Positions 11,531 to 23,181 of a DNA stretch of 64,000 nt are shown here, piece by piece; position 1 is the first letter of the stretch, and each line of letters begins with the position of its first letter. The notes under the pieces were generated by a model. That model saw nothing but the letters and a program-made list of their open reading frames with translations. It had not been told where the DNA came from and did no database searches. This stretch comes from Pomacea canaliculata (taxonomy: Eukaryota > Mollusca > Gastropoda > Architaenioglossa > Ampullariidae): NCBI RefSeq assembly GCF_003073045.1, contig NC_037593.1:18156725-18220724 (forward strand). The letters run 5' to 3'. Made by a program: the position numbers and the translations under genes.

Positions 11531-12528
11531 TTGAGTTCGTTTTTAACTATACTGCAGGTGTTTTGCAGCACTTTATGAAGTCGATTGTAAATAACAGTGA
11601 AGAATAAGAAATTCTTGAGATAAATCTTGGCTAAAATAATCTGGACCGAGTTCGAAGGAACTTATATGACTCCAACACGTGTTTAAACTTATTAATGATT
11701 TAAGAATGATTATGACATCAAGAGGACTACAAGCAGCCAGGAGTGATGTTTAGCTATAAAAGTGTCAAGATTAATGGAGAAAAAATCCATGTCGAGTAAG
11801 AGACTCTTTTTGTCAGTTCAGTACTGGAGCTCATGTTTGGAAAATTCCTTGGTTGTTTCATGCCTTCTCGTTCGACTTACAAAAATTTCGTTTTGTCAAA
11901 TGACATTCTCCAGACAGGCACTCACTCTCTGAATCACAACAGGCAATGAAATTGAAAATAGAATTTCAAGATTAATGTGTTTATATAATAAAACAAATTT
12001 TCACACATAAGCATGAGTTCTCATTCCTCAGAAACAGACGAAACTTTTCAAATTAAGAAAATGTAAACCAACTTTCAGAAGAAACCTTGAAATGATAAAG
12101 AAATACAAGCGTTTATATTATATATATATACCAACAAAGGTCTACAACAGTCAGATCATTAGAGGATAATGCTGCACCCAATTAAAATGTTAATATAAAA
12201 CTGTGATCCAAACTATATTATTAATATAAATACATTGCCGAAGTTAAGAGACAGTATGAAACGAAAGTCCAAACTGTATCCTTAGCATAAATCACATAAA
12301 TTGTCTTGTAACACATTAATTCTAGATGACAATTAACGCCACTGATCCGAAGGACGATGATAACATCAATAAAGCCATAGGGCTACCACAAAGTGACTTG
12401 AATATAAATTTGAGAGGAAAAAACTTTAGAAAAACAAGAAAACAAAAACGAAACAACCTTATCAGTTTTCCCATCCGACTGTCTCACTACTGGAAGCTCA
12501 GTTTTGTAGCTCCAGGGTGGAAATATTA

Positions 12529-12960
12529 GCGCTTCAGGACTGCAATTCGTCCTTCCCCCCGCCACTGCTGACAACTGTTGATGGACCTGCTCCCGAAGAA
12601 CGAGTTGTCTGTCACAATAGTCTCTTCCTTAGTCTTCTTGGTTATCTTGGTTATCCTCCGAAACGACCTCCACCCCCACAGCCCTACACAACTCTAAGTC
12701 AGGCCAAGCTCCCCACAAAGCCACAGGACCTTACGGGTCTCACCCGTACCCGAGTACGAACAGCTAGTCCTACCCGGATGGTTCTTCCCTCGGGTCTACA
12801 AATGGAGGATACGAAAAAAAAAAATCTCTCTTTACTTCAGCAACACAAACTTCCAACAATGGCAAACTTGGAAAATGCGATTTGTCATCTTATATTTTAA
12901 GTCACCTGACGAGTACAGTAGTACTTACAAAATAATGATGCCTAGTGTGTATTCTTTTGT
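12529..12960 (+). pseudogene. Wrecked B-type gene: exon 1 joined to 3'UTR
   Basis: 12580-12812 aligns with 5'UTR and exon 1 of gene B (same CCTCCACCCCCACAGCCCTAC and AAAGCCACAGGACCTTACG words). The start codon position reads ACAATAG instead of ACAATGG, and the frame is shifted by indels. From about 12826 the sequence matches not the intron but the 3'UTR of gene B at 17650-17750 (AGCAACACAAACTTCCA, then GCAAAATGCGAT-like words). All coding exons 2-6 are thus missing. This is a dead copy of a host gene formed by duplication followed by a large internal deletion or unequal crossing-over. Confidence 0.75.
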
Positions 12961-14493
12961 TTGTAAGGTGCTGAGTGTTTGACGATCCATGTACAGAAAT
13001 ATTAATGTGGGTAGGTAAACAGTACATTGTCAGATGTCAGACTGTTTTATTGTCTGCACTGGCTCTATCCCCGGGGCTGAGACCACAGTGATGTCCATAC
13101 AAGCAATAAAAGACGATTCCCGACATTCATTGCCTTCGTAGCAATATCGCTTCAGGAAATATTGTGTAAACAGGACTTGTATTCATAATATTTATGTGCA
13201 ATATTGTCCTTATCACGTGATCACAAAACTTTCCTCTTTTAGAATTTTAATGACCGAGGCGGTTACTGACTTAAAATAGAAACCAACGGCCTGTCCACTT
13301 CCTGCAGGCATGTTTTCTTCTCCTCTAGATACCGCTGTCAGAGAATAAATTAAAATATATTTGCCTACACCCATGCTTGTGGTAATACGTATTTGAGAAA
13401 CCTAACATTATTTCTCTAAAATGTCTTTTCATAAAGATGCCAGCTGTCGCCTATAAACACAATAAACTGTCTTTGTGAAAGCCTAATATGTAAAGAGATA
13501 GAAACGTTATGATCCATAAAGAACCTGATCTGAATTTGAAGTATATTAAAATAATTGCTTCTTTGGCTGAACATTGCTTTTTCAACTCGACTTAAGATCC
13601 AATGTTATTACCGATGTGTAAAAGGAAGATAAGTCTTCAACCTGAACTCATCCCAAAAATAAGTAAAGAACAAATCCCTCGAACGTTCTCTGAGGGTTTA
13701 CTAAGGGATCCAATGAACAATTACCTAATCTCATTCAGCAGCTAAGAGCAGAGGTCAGCATTGTGACTTCCGGCATTGTACACATTAATTGCAGTTTTAA
13801 TCAGCTTTTTATTCTCAGCTACAGATGACTACAATGGAGACAATAACGGCTTTGTCCTGGTCACCCATGTCTAATGGCGAGCATGATTTGACTGTGTTAC
13901 AGCTAAGCGGGAGTAACTGTTCAAAAAGCCATAGACAAAGATAAGCAAGAGCAGATGCTAATTTTGTCAGTTCAATAAGGGAACATGTTTGGAACATGTA
14001 CTGTTTTCTTCATGTCTTCTCTCGCGAGTTTTGGGATTGAAGATGCAACCACCTTCAAGAAAAGACCCGGTAACGGTAAACGTTTTAGAAAAAGACTTTC
14101 ATATTAGTATTGTTTGCTAACAGACATCTAGAACACTCAGCCTTACCCAATCATTAAAAAATTGCTGCACTTCACTAGACTTTTACTATAAAATATGGTC
14201 TATACTACAACATTATTCATATAGGAGCATGAATAAAATCAGGACATTAATAATATGAAACTATAATCAGAACGAAACTGTCTTGTACCACTTTAAACCA
14301 TCGTGACGACTCCTACAGAGGGCGATGATAACATCAACAAAGCCTGAGGGCTACTGAAAAGTGACATGAATATAAATTTGAGTGGAAAGAACTTTGGAAA
14401 AACGTCAAAACAAAAATAAGACAGCTTTATCAGTTTTCCCATCCCATTGTTTCGCTCTTAAAAGCTCAGGATTTTTTTAAACTTCATGGTGTG

Positions 14494-14501
14494 TATATAA
14501 G
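14494..14501 (+). promoter_or_regulatory. TATA box of gene B
   Basis: TATATAAG 87 bases before the ATG at 14588. The spacing fits a short 5'UTR like those of genes D and F. Confidence 0.55.
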
Positions 14502-14587
14502 TAAGTCTACTTCTTCATAATTGTACTGCAGTTAAGCCCCTCAACGTTGCTGACGACCTGTCCCTGAAGAAAGAGTTGTCTGTCACA

Positions 14588-17470
14588 ATGGTGTCTTTCT
14601 TTGCCTTCCCGGGGATCGTGGGATTCGTCCTGGCGAGTCTGGTCTCTGTTCAAACGTCGCCGCCGCCAACTCGACCTCCACCTCCAACTCCACAGCCCTA
14701 CCCCACTCCTAAGTCGGTCCAAGCTCCAAACAAAGCCACAGGACCTTACGTGCCCCCACCAGGACCGTACCCGGATGGTCCTGTCTATGGGTCTGCGAGT
14801 GGAAGGTATGAAAATTCTAGTTTTATTTGTAATAAATTTCATAATATGCAATTTTAATGATATTTAAAACATAACTGTTGCCATCGTATGCACATTCTGT
14901 TTTGTAAATGTCTTTTCTACACGAGCACTGTTCTCTTGTAAAAGTGATGTAAGTGGAAAAGGTCAAAGTTTGAAGACTGCAGGATGTAAACTGCTTGTGT
15001 GGGTGCATGAACGTTTGTTTGTAAGTCTGCACGTGTATGCACAGGTGATAACTCAGTAGCTCACTATCGTTTCTGATCAGCATTATAAACCATCTAGGTA
15101 CTTGAAGCCGCCATCCTTCCCATCATTCCCAGTGTCGAGTAAAGATGAGGTCGATGAGCTGGACAGACTTTTTGCAGACCTTGCCGGTGAGTAACACTAA
15201 ACATCTGATGTACTTGCATTAACACTAGACATCTGATGTTTCCACTTGCAGTGGGTCATTTAGTGGGTGTTTCTGTTAGTTAGCACACACACACACACTC
15301 ACGTGTGTTTAAATCTGATGTAGTAAACGAAGGCCATAATTGTAATAATATTCACAGAATGTCTAATTAACATTTCCACTCAGCTTCTCCTCTTGGCACT
15401 AAGGTTTGCTAGTTATGTGATCGCACAAATGGCAGTCACTATGAAAACTTATTATTATTCTCCTTTGTCAGTGGTCAAAGAGAACATCTCTACATCTCTG
15501 AAAGACTTTTAACGAGGTTTGCTCTCACAAATTTAGTTTTCTATAATTATTCCTCTCCGCTTCATTCCACCGTAGGGTTACATCTGCTTACATATTAATT
15601 TTGTCTTCTGGGCTCATTGTCGAAATCGCTGTCCTCACTATCATATAAGTATTACAAATTCTAAAATACTTTCAAGATTTTGTAAATTGAAAGAAAATCG
15701 TTGCTTACGCGTTTTAAAAGTGCACGTGCAGTCAGTGACTCTAAAAAATATTTTGAGTTGCTAGGTGAACATATCAACAGGGTGCTGAGTATTTCTGTCT
15801 TGTGTTTTTGCAGCACTGTCTATTGAACTGGACTTCAGTGCCGAGACCTTGTCTAACCTGGACTCTCAGCAAAGTCTGCAGAAGAAGCTGGTGACACAGC
15901 TGACACTTCTGGACCTTCCGGACTTGGAGCAGGAGAACGTCGTCCGGGGCCAGATGCTTGACAAGCTGGAGCAGAAGGTGGGTAACTGCTGCTTCGTGGA
16001 CATCAACCGTTAACCCAGATATGGAGAAGGAAATCGCTTGAGTATACTTTGAAGTTTTGAAAGCTTTTTGTGGACACACACACACACATCTATATACAAT
16101 CATATCTACATGCACACATACAGATATACACGCTTACATGCACACACCCATTCACACATGCCAAAACACACTTGCGACTATGCTAGTGCAATGCGTTTCT
16201 TTTTTAGCTGCTTGACCTTGATGACCTCATTGGCGACCTGAGGGCGAATGTGGAGGATCTGGAGTACAGGAATTCTGAGAACGTCCAGGGCGTGAAAGAC
16301 GTGAAGATCGCTCTAGCCAAAGAGCAGGTTGTCGACTCCAATCAAGATCGCAACATCTCCTCGCTCCTGGCGGCCGTTCAGAACCTCAAGACCCAACTGA
16401 CCGTCGTACGTGTCATTAAGAAAATTATCTGTGTGCGTGTGTGTGTGGTGTGTATGTGTGTGTGTGTGAGAGAGAGAGAGGAAGAGGGAGAGCAGGTACG
16501 TTTTATTCCTTAACAACCTGTTCATTAATCTCCTATAAATTGCATACATGATATTTAAACATCTTTAATGTTTTGTAGTAACCTCTGGAAACTGCGTCTC
16601 GTCCTACGAATGGCTTCGTAGAGATTGTTCTGTTATCCTCACAGTTTAACACGTGAAAACAAACGTGTAAAAAGAGTGTTAATGAAATCATATGTATTTA
16701 CATTTACAGATCTCCAAAATGAAATTCACTGTTTTGGACAAGGAAATCGAAAAGCTGGTTGGGCAGCTTAGTTCTATCCAAGACTTAACATCCTTCGAAT
16801 CGTGTGAGTACATGACACTGACAACGATCGGGAGGAAGTCGTTGTGAAAATTAAAATTACACAACAAGAATTCGAGTTGGAATTAATCAACTGAAATGAA
16901 AAGAAGTTGTCATTATTGTTGTTGTTGTTATTGTTGTTATTATTATTGTTGTTGTTATCATTGTAATTATTAATAATTTAAGAGGTGTGTGTGGATTTTT
17001 AAAGCAACTTGGATATAGTAAATCGTATGTTGATATGCTGCATTACATGATTGTTTGTTCCCATGTTATGTCTTTCAGGTGAGACTGGTGTCACCACGCT
17101 GACGGCTGATGACCGTCGCAGCACCGTTGTGTTCAACACAGACTTCGGTGGCAACGTGCCTCAGATTCAGTATGGCATTACTGGCTTTAAGAGCAAGTTC
17201 GTAGGCGAGAAACCTTCCAAATCGTTTCAGTACGGCTACGGCTACGGCTACGGCAACGCCTACGATCCCAGGTACCCTCAGTACGGCTCTCCATCATACA
17301 GCGTGGGAGAACCAGGAACTCTGGGAGACATTGTTCTCGCCTTGGCCACACCAGAGTCCATCACCCTCCAGTTGTCCAACCTGGGGTTCAATGTCGCTGA
17401 GAGTGTGTCGGTGGAGGTGGCTTGGCAGGCGTGCTTCATGGGGCCCGGCACCCGCCTCGCTAAATACTGA
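14588..17470 (+). CDS. Gene B: secreted Pro-rich, coiled-coil, H-type-lectin-like protein
   Basis: Exons 14588-14805, 15098-15186, 15814-15977, 16208-16405, 16710-16803, 17079-17470; 384 residues with consistent phases. Signal peptide MVSFFAFPGIVGFVLASLVS, then a Pro-rich segment (PPPTRPPPPTPQPYPTPK, later GPYVPPPGPYPDGPVYG). Exon 2 (89 nt) has no counterpart in D or F. Exon 3 is the 164-nt rod exon; exons 4 and 5 are 198+94 nt, which equals the uninterrupted 292-nt rod exon of A, C and E. The last exon encodes the domain from CETGV to WQACF, with TVVFNTDFGGNVPQI and VEVAW as in H-type lectins. It contains a YGYGYGYG run. Unlike D and F, its lectin-like domain is not split by an intron. Nearest relatives are D and F, but it is the most diverged of the three. 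Function unknown. Confidence 0.83.
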
Positions 17471-17729
17471 GCTGTCATCACCTTCAACTGGTGTCGACCC
17501 TACCGATGTCTATTTGCCCGCACTTACCCATCTAGTTAGATAAAAGATGACATAATCGAAATAGTCAAACGTCCAGCTTCAAAGACAAAGTCCCTGAGCA
17601 TCAGTATGGCCGTAGGGAGCGAACTATGAGGATTAGCTTACAGAAACTTTCTGATTTAGCAACACAAGCTTCCATCTGTGGCATACTTGCAAAATGCGAT
17701 GTCTCATGTTATTCTGTAATTCTATTCTA

Positions 17730-17735
17730 AATAAA
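17730..17735 (+). promoter_or_regulatory. Poly(A) signal of gene B
   Basis: AATAAA 260 bases after the stop codon, first canonical signal on this strand. Confidence 0.55.
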
Positions 17736-17739
17736 AAGC

Positions 17740-17907
17740 AGTACTTAGGAAGTTATGTTGAGTGGATATTAACTTTGTAAGGTTGAGTGTATGTGTGTGT
17801 ACGCGCGCTTATGCATTTATATGCTTGAGCATGCGTGTTAACACCGAGAGTATTACATACCACATGTACGTGCATAGATGTGGTCATCGTCTTTTTATAT
17901 GTATATA

Positions 17908-17943
<36 letters not shown>

Positions 17944-19200
17944 ATTCTGTCATTTGACTCTTAATAAACTTGTTATCTATAAAGACCTAATACACGATTA
18001 AAGGCAACTGTCAACACTATACACAGTGGTCACTTAATATACTTATCAGCTGAAGTAACTGGAAACTTCTTTCCCTTTGGTTTCACTAAAATTGTATTTT
18101 TGAGCCAGCACTGAAAAAAGCAGCCGTTTTAAAATTTTCCGTGCTCGAGAGGTGCTGAACCTGTTTAGAAAACTATAGATGTTTCCAAATGTAAAAAACT
18201 ACTATGCACATGCAAAATAAATTAATTCACTGGATTGGGTGTGTTTAAGACAATGCTGAGCCCTACTCAACTGATCAGTGATCAATGGTTTCATGATGAA
18301 TACAACTACAAACCAGAACCAGTCTCTTAAATAAAACGTTGGGGACTTCAGGGGAAAATAATGGCTGACTCAAATAAACAAGTTAATTAAGAGTCTAATC
18401 AAAGCTGTTCTTTATGAAAGTAGAACAATTTTAGTTTTCAGTTTGTTTTTTGACTGGTGATCGCCAAACTAATACCAATCCCTACCCTATACTATACCAT
18501 AAACCACGTATTGACTTGATGTTTAAATACAGTAAATAAAAAATGAAGACAAATAGACGAACCGAACTTAATTTTACTTTTATTAGAGAACGTTTTGTGA
18601 ATGCAGTGGAAAATTTCAGTTAACAGTCATTCACATTTTGACTTAAACCAACTTTACCAATACAACTTGTTTGAAACTATCGGAAAGTTAAAATGAACTT
18701 AACTGTTACTTCAACAGAAAAGCATTTACTACGTAAATATTAAGAAGCTATTTTCTCGATTAATGATTATTTATTTTAGTTTCTTGAACTCCGGTTAATA
18801 CAGAGTTTACTGTCAATGTAATGTTTAAAGCTCTCATAGAGATAGGAGAAAGATATGATGTTTATTAAATGGGAAGATTAACTGGAGGTTTAGGTGGACG
18901 AATGTGATACTGATGACAATGTTGTCTTGAACATCGTGTGCAGCCGGTGGACATGTGAACGTGTCTGTGTATGTAAGAGAAATTAAGAGTGAAAAAAGGA
19001 CCAAGCACAGACAGAGACAATGGCAAGGACAATACTTTATTAACTAGAGATAAAGTAAGCAAGACATGTTTTCTCCGTTGCCTTTTTGTGTCCAGATCGA
19101 AGTTGTGCTTTCATGTTTTGCAATAAACTAATTAACACCGGTACTGAAGAACACACCAGTTATTGACCACATGTTCATTACAAACAGCATCAGGACATAA
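17740..19200. other. Intergenic DNA with a CA microsatellite
   Basis: Space between the convergent 3' ends of B and C. Contains a pure (CA)n run at about 17910-17940. The rest is AT-rich and I see no gene, exon duplicate or transposon end. Confidence 0.6.
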
Positions 19201-19672
19201 ATATTTTGGCTTGTTTACATTTTTTATTAGTGGCACATTCAGTTTGTGCGCGTGAAACACAGATTACTCTCTTCTGTCAAGAAAGGCTTAGTTATTAAAA
19301 TAGTTGTTTTCAGCAGAATAAAAGTGCTATTGATACCGAAAACATAAAAGAATATTTACAAACTAAACTAAATATCTAAATAAGTAAAAGTGAAAGTCAT
19401 AAAAATTGGGTCACAGTAGTTGCATATCTGCAAAATATTCAAGTGTACCATTAAACATCAATTAAACAGTAACAGATAAATATTAATTAGACTTGTTTTC
19501 TTTAGAATCAAAGAATTTTGAGATTAAAATGTATATAAGTGTAAGAAGAAAAGTAAATAAAAATGCTTGATTTGGACTTTCGTAATTTGAGCAAACAAAA
19601 ACAACACAAGAGACAGAACAGACCACGGCTTCAGTGATCCCTTCGTAGGCCATTACCATGGTAACAAGAAAT

Positions 19673-21557
19673 CTACAGGTGGACCTCACTGTCCAGGTTC
19701 TGGCACGCCGCGTACACGGCACCAACACCGTCGAAGTATAAGTTTACTGGACTTGTGTTGATGACCCGCGCCGTGAACCCTTGAGTCGTGACGTCAGAGA
19801 CGACGATCTGAACATTCTGCTCATCGCTCTTGAACGACGACGAGTCCTCTCCCTGCTTAGAGTGATCGTTGTAGGTGGACCGTGGTGGGTAGCTGTTGCC
19901 ATCAGGAGATGAAAGCGGGACGTTGATGGATGAAATATGTGCTGAGAGGACGATGTTGACGACCGGGGACTGGGTGAACTCTGACACGAACTGCACGGAC
20001 TTCTTGTCAATGTTAGACAGCAGGACGACAAAGCCATACTCACCTGTACAAATGTCAAATAAACAGCTGTCACTGACAGAAACATCAGAGTAGTAGTCGA
20101 CCACCCGAGTATTAACATTATAATCTTATAATCCAAGCATTCTTTCTAAGATTCGCTGAATCCGTTTCTAAGCCTAGTCTTTGGACCGTTGATTGCGATT
20201 CATAATTTTTTCACAACGATTGCATGTTCTTTTTTTTAATCTCGAGACTCACTTCCCTTTTCTGTAGTGATATGATCAAAGTTTGCCGCTTGTAGAGTAA
20301 TAGATGTATAAACAACAACAGTTTGTCACTGAGAATTTGTACAAGGCTGCAGCCATGATATTGTAAGCTTAGTTATAAAAATTAACCACATCACAGGTCG
20401 ACTGTTATTTGTTAACATAATAAACTGGTAACCACGGGAAAGGTGAGTGGAAAGAACGGGTTTGAAAATTTACATTTGCGGCTGTCCAAGAAGGTGGTGA
20501 CATTGTCCAGGTCCTGTCGCTCCTTTGTCACCAACGGACTTAGCTGCCCGAGCTGTGTGTCCAGGTCTTTCAGGAAGTAAGTCTGGAACTTTCGCAGGTC
20601 GTCTTGAAACTGAGAGATGGAACGGGCATCGTCCGTGTTGTTCTTTGAGATCTGCGTCGTATCCGTGCGCTGGGACCCAAGGGTTTCACTGGAACCGTTG
20701 GCGGAACCAAGACCGGCCGTGACTGTGACGTCAGCACGGGCAGCGCGGTCCGAGAGTGCGTTGATCTGTTGATGTTAGAAAAACATTAATATACAGCAAA
20801 GCTGCACACATTTATAAAGAAATTAATTAGAAATGCAACACAAACCCACATAAATATTTGCTAATGGTAACCTGAATACATGCATTTATTTATATATACA
20901 AACCCGCTGCACTCTCGAATTGAATGTTCTAGAAATAATTTAATATTTTTCTTACCTCTTCTTCTAACAGAGAGATAATGTCGTCCGTTTGAGAGTTGTC
21001 CAGCCTGATTGCTGGGAGAATTCGAAGGTTTACGAGGCTGATACTTTCCGTAGCAACTTCAAGCAAAGTCTGGTACTTGCTCAAGTCAGTAATCAGCTTG
21101 AACCTGGCTTCATTCACAGCTGGGAACAGATGGGACATAAGAATCTTTGCACTAACCAACATATACAACAGTTATCGTGATCTTTCCACTGAACAAGACA
21201 AACTGTGGGAGCTTGGTGTCAGAGTGGCATGAGATTTAGCAAGACTTCCGAGAGAAACCATTTGAGATATTAGAAGACATGGCATACAGGGTTATTATTA
21301 TTAGTCAGGGTGTCTGTACACAGAAGATCGCAAACAAAGAGGCAATATTTCACATAACAAGGAGAATTATTTTCATACTCACCTTTTACAGCTTTTACCG
21401 CTTCTCCAACACCCACTGGACCATCAGCAGATGTATCCGAATACTCGGGCTTACTCTCGTACACTTGGGCGTAAGGAGGGTTGGGCTGCGGCGGGTGATA
21501 CTCAGCTACTGCCGCGACCACCGTGAGTACGACGACAAGGAGGTGAAGCGCTGTCAT
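19673..21557 (-). CDS. Gene C: secreted coiled-coil, H-type-lectin-like protein with a very short repeat region
   Basis: Exons in transcript order: 21557-21383, 21119-20956, 20765-20474, 20043-19673; 333 residues. Signal peptide MTALHLLVVVLTVVAAVA is almost identical to A and E. The Tyr-rich segment has shrunk to about one half-unit (PPYAQVYESKPEYS). Exons 2 and 3 are 164 and 292 nt, exactly as in A and E. The last exon gives CEYGFVVLLSNIDKKSVQF and ends in VYAACQNLDSEVHL. It contains QNVQIVVSDVTTQGF, matching A and E. It lies head-to-head with gene D. Same subfamily as A and E; function unknown. The short repeat shows that the repeat is dispensable for the rest of the architecture. Confidence 0.83.
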
Positions 21558-21665
21558 CGCTGATGTTGGTGAGGACCTGTTGGCAGGTGAGCCACTCGTG
21601 CTGCGTGCTGAGTAGCGAGACTGAGGCTCGGAGTCGAACAGCGGGCAAGTCAGCAGACGGCGGGC

Positions 21666-21674
21666 GTTTTCATA
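21666..21674 (-). promoter_or_regulatory. Probable TATA-like element of gene C
   Basis: TATGAAAAC at the position where A and E have TATAAAAGC, followed by the same CGCCC block. It is a weaker TATA match than in A and E, which could mean lower expression. Confidence 0.45.
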
Positions 21675-21786
21675 CACTCATCTACTTTATTGCCGACCTA
21701 TGACCTATACATAATTCTTGAAGTAAAACAAGGATGGGCGCAGCCGAAGAAACACACCCCCAAGGGCACTTTTCCCTTCACATATT

Positions 21787-21810
21787 GCTATCAGATAATA
21801 ATAAAATATA
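21787..21810 (-). promoter_or_regulatory. Conserved upstream block of gene C with GATA site
   Basis: Identical over 24 bp to 11229-11252 upstream of gene A and at nearly the same distance from the ATG (230 versus 214 bases). Contains AGATAA. No copy was seen upstream of gene E. Confidence 0.5.
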
Positions 21811-22139
21811 CTCGCTCAAGTACCAAATATCTTAAAAACAAAACATCATTTTTGCTGTCAAATTTATTCAAAAAGATGTCAGATTCTAGCTATCCCGTCT
21901 CCGTTATTACCTGTCTTTGAATGTTTTATATTGGTTGGACTTTGTAACATTATTATCTTAATGGAACCTGAGCTGAATTTAAAATTTGATGACAGTTGAT
22001 GATTACTGGGATTGTTCTGTTCTGTTTTCCAAAATGCAGTTTATATCCCGACAGTTAAATTGTTGTAACCTTTATATTTGTAGAAGCACATTTAAAAAGC
22101 ACTTTTATGTGAGATGTGATTAAAGTACGATGTGTGGTT

Positions 22140-22200
22140 TCTTCGAGGCGAGGTGTTATTGCGGCCCTATGCTCCTTAAGGAGCAACAAAGACTAAACTA
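22140..22200. repeat. SINE/LINE-tail-like repeat fragment
   Basis: GCGGCCCTATGCTCCTTAAG followed by GAGCAACAAAGACTAA, including a perfect 16-bp palindrome at 22170-22185. This wording resembles a dispersed gastropod repeat tail as I recall it; no second copy in the window, so the family call is tentative. Confidence 0.35.
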
Positions 22201-23098
22201 AACCCTGTCATTGTGCCAAGTATAATATTTACTATCATGCCACTATGTATACCTGCAGAAACCGACGTGGACTGATACATTACTGCTGAAAACAGTTGAA
22301 AGACTGTTTACAAAGTCACTCGTGGCTTTATGCCAAGACACTGAACATGAATCCGAAATTTAGTTTTTAACAGAAACATTACCAAACAAATTTATTGAGA
22401 AACTATTTCCAAAGGAAGTTTGCAGTCACATCTTTCCATATAAATCTTAATGATGCTTCTTTTTAAGCCAGCCTCATATCAGCGATCAACGATGAGATGA
22501 ATTTTGCTCCTGGGGTGATGTGTGCCATGAAGCAAGAGTGACATGAACGAGCTGTTAAAACATAAGAAAAAAGTCAAATTCCACTAAAGATCGGCGTAGA
22601 CATCATGTTCATATGCTAATTATCTAGTTTTATTTTTCTCCATGCCCAGTTCGTCTTTCATTACCTTGTAAATGATATGCGACAATTTGAGAAATCCATT
22701 TCTAATAATAGGGAAACATAAGAACTTCTTCAAGTTAAGTAAGCCTTAGTTCAAAGAATGATCATAAATGTAAACAAAAAACAAAAGACAAAAGCATTTA
22801 CACGAACCCAGGACGTGTGCGGACTTAGAAATGATTTAACAATGCTCATTAGCAGGAAGACCAATGGCGCAACATGCAGCCTCAGGCAAAAGAGCCCCGA
22901 GCTCAACCATGAAAATGTCAAAATAAATAGTGAAAATCTCGATTCCCCGAAGCAGATTTTGTAAGTCAGTTGTTTTTTTTATTCTGATGTTTTATGTTTT
23001 AACGATTGCAGTATTCGAGTTTTATGACATTCATAGACGACGAACACCGCCCACAAATAACATTTTATTGTCTTCGCCCACAGGGGAATCCTCACTGC

Positions 23099-23106
23099 TA
23101 TATAAA
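23099..23106 (+). promoter_or_regulatory. TATA box of gene D
   Basis: TATATAAA 83 bases before the ATG at 23182. Gene F has a related CATAAA at 53773-53778 with a similar downstream leader. Confidence 0.6.
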
Positions 23107-23181
23107 CATTGTTCCATTCTTGCTGTCAACATCGTCAGCTTTGTCGGAGTCTGGAGCTGGTTGTCAAACTGTGCGATGACA

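Larger units (their letters stand above)
11790..14870 (+). repeat. Tandem duplication of the B-type promoter region and first exon
   Basis: 11790-12900 and 13940-14860 run in parallel: the TTTTGTCAGTTCA...CATGTTTGGA segment, the GATGATAACATCAA...AAAGCC segment, the GAATATAAATTTGAG segment, the TTATCAGTTTTCCCATCC segment, then exon 1. Identity is patchy, so the duplication is old. The left copy leads into the pseudogene, the right copy into gene B. Confidence 0.65.
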
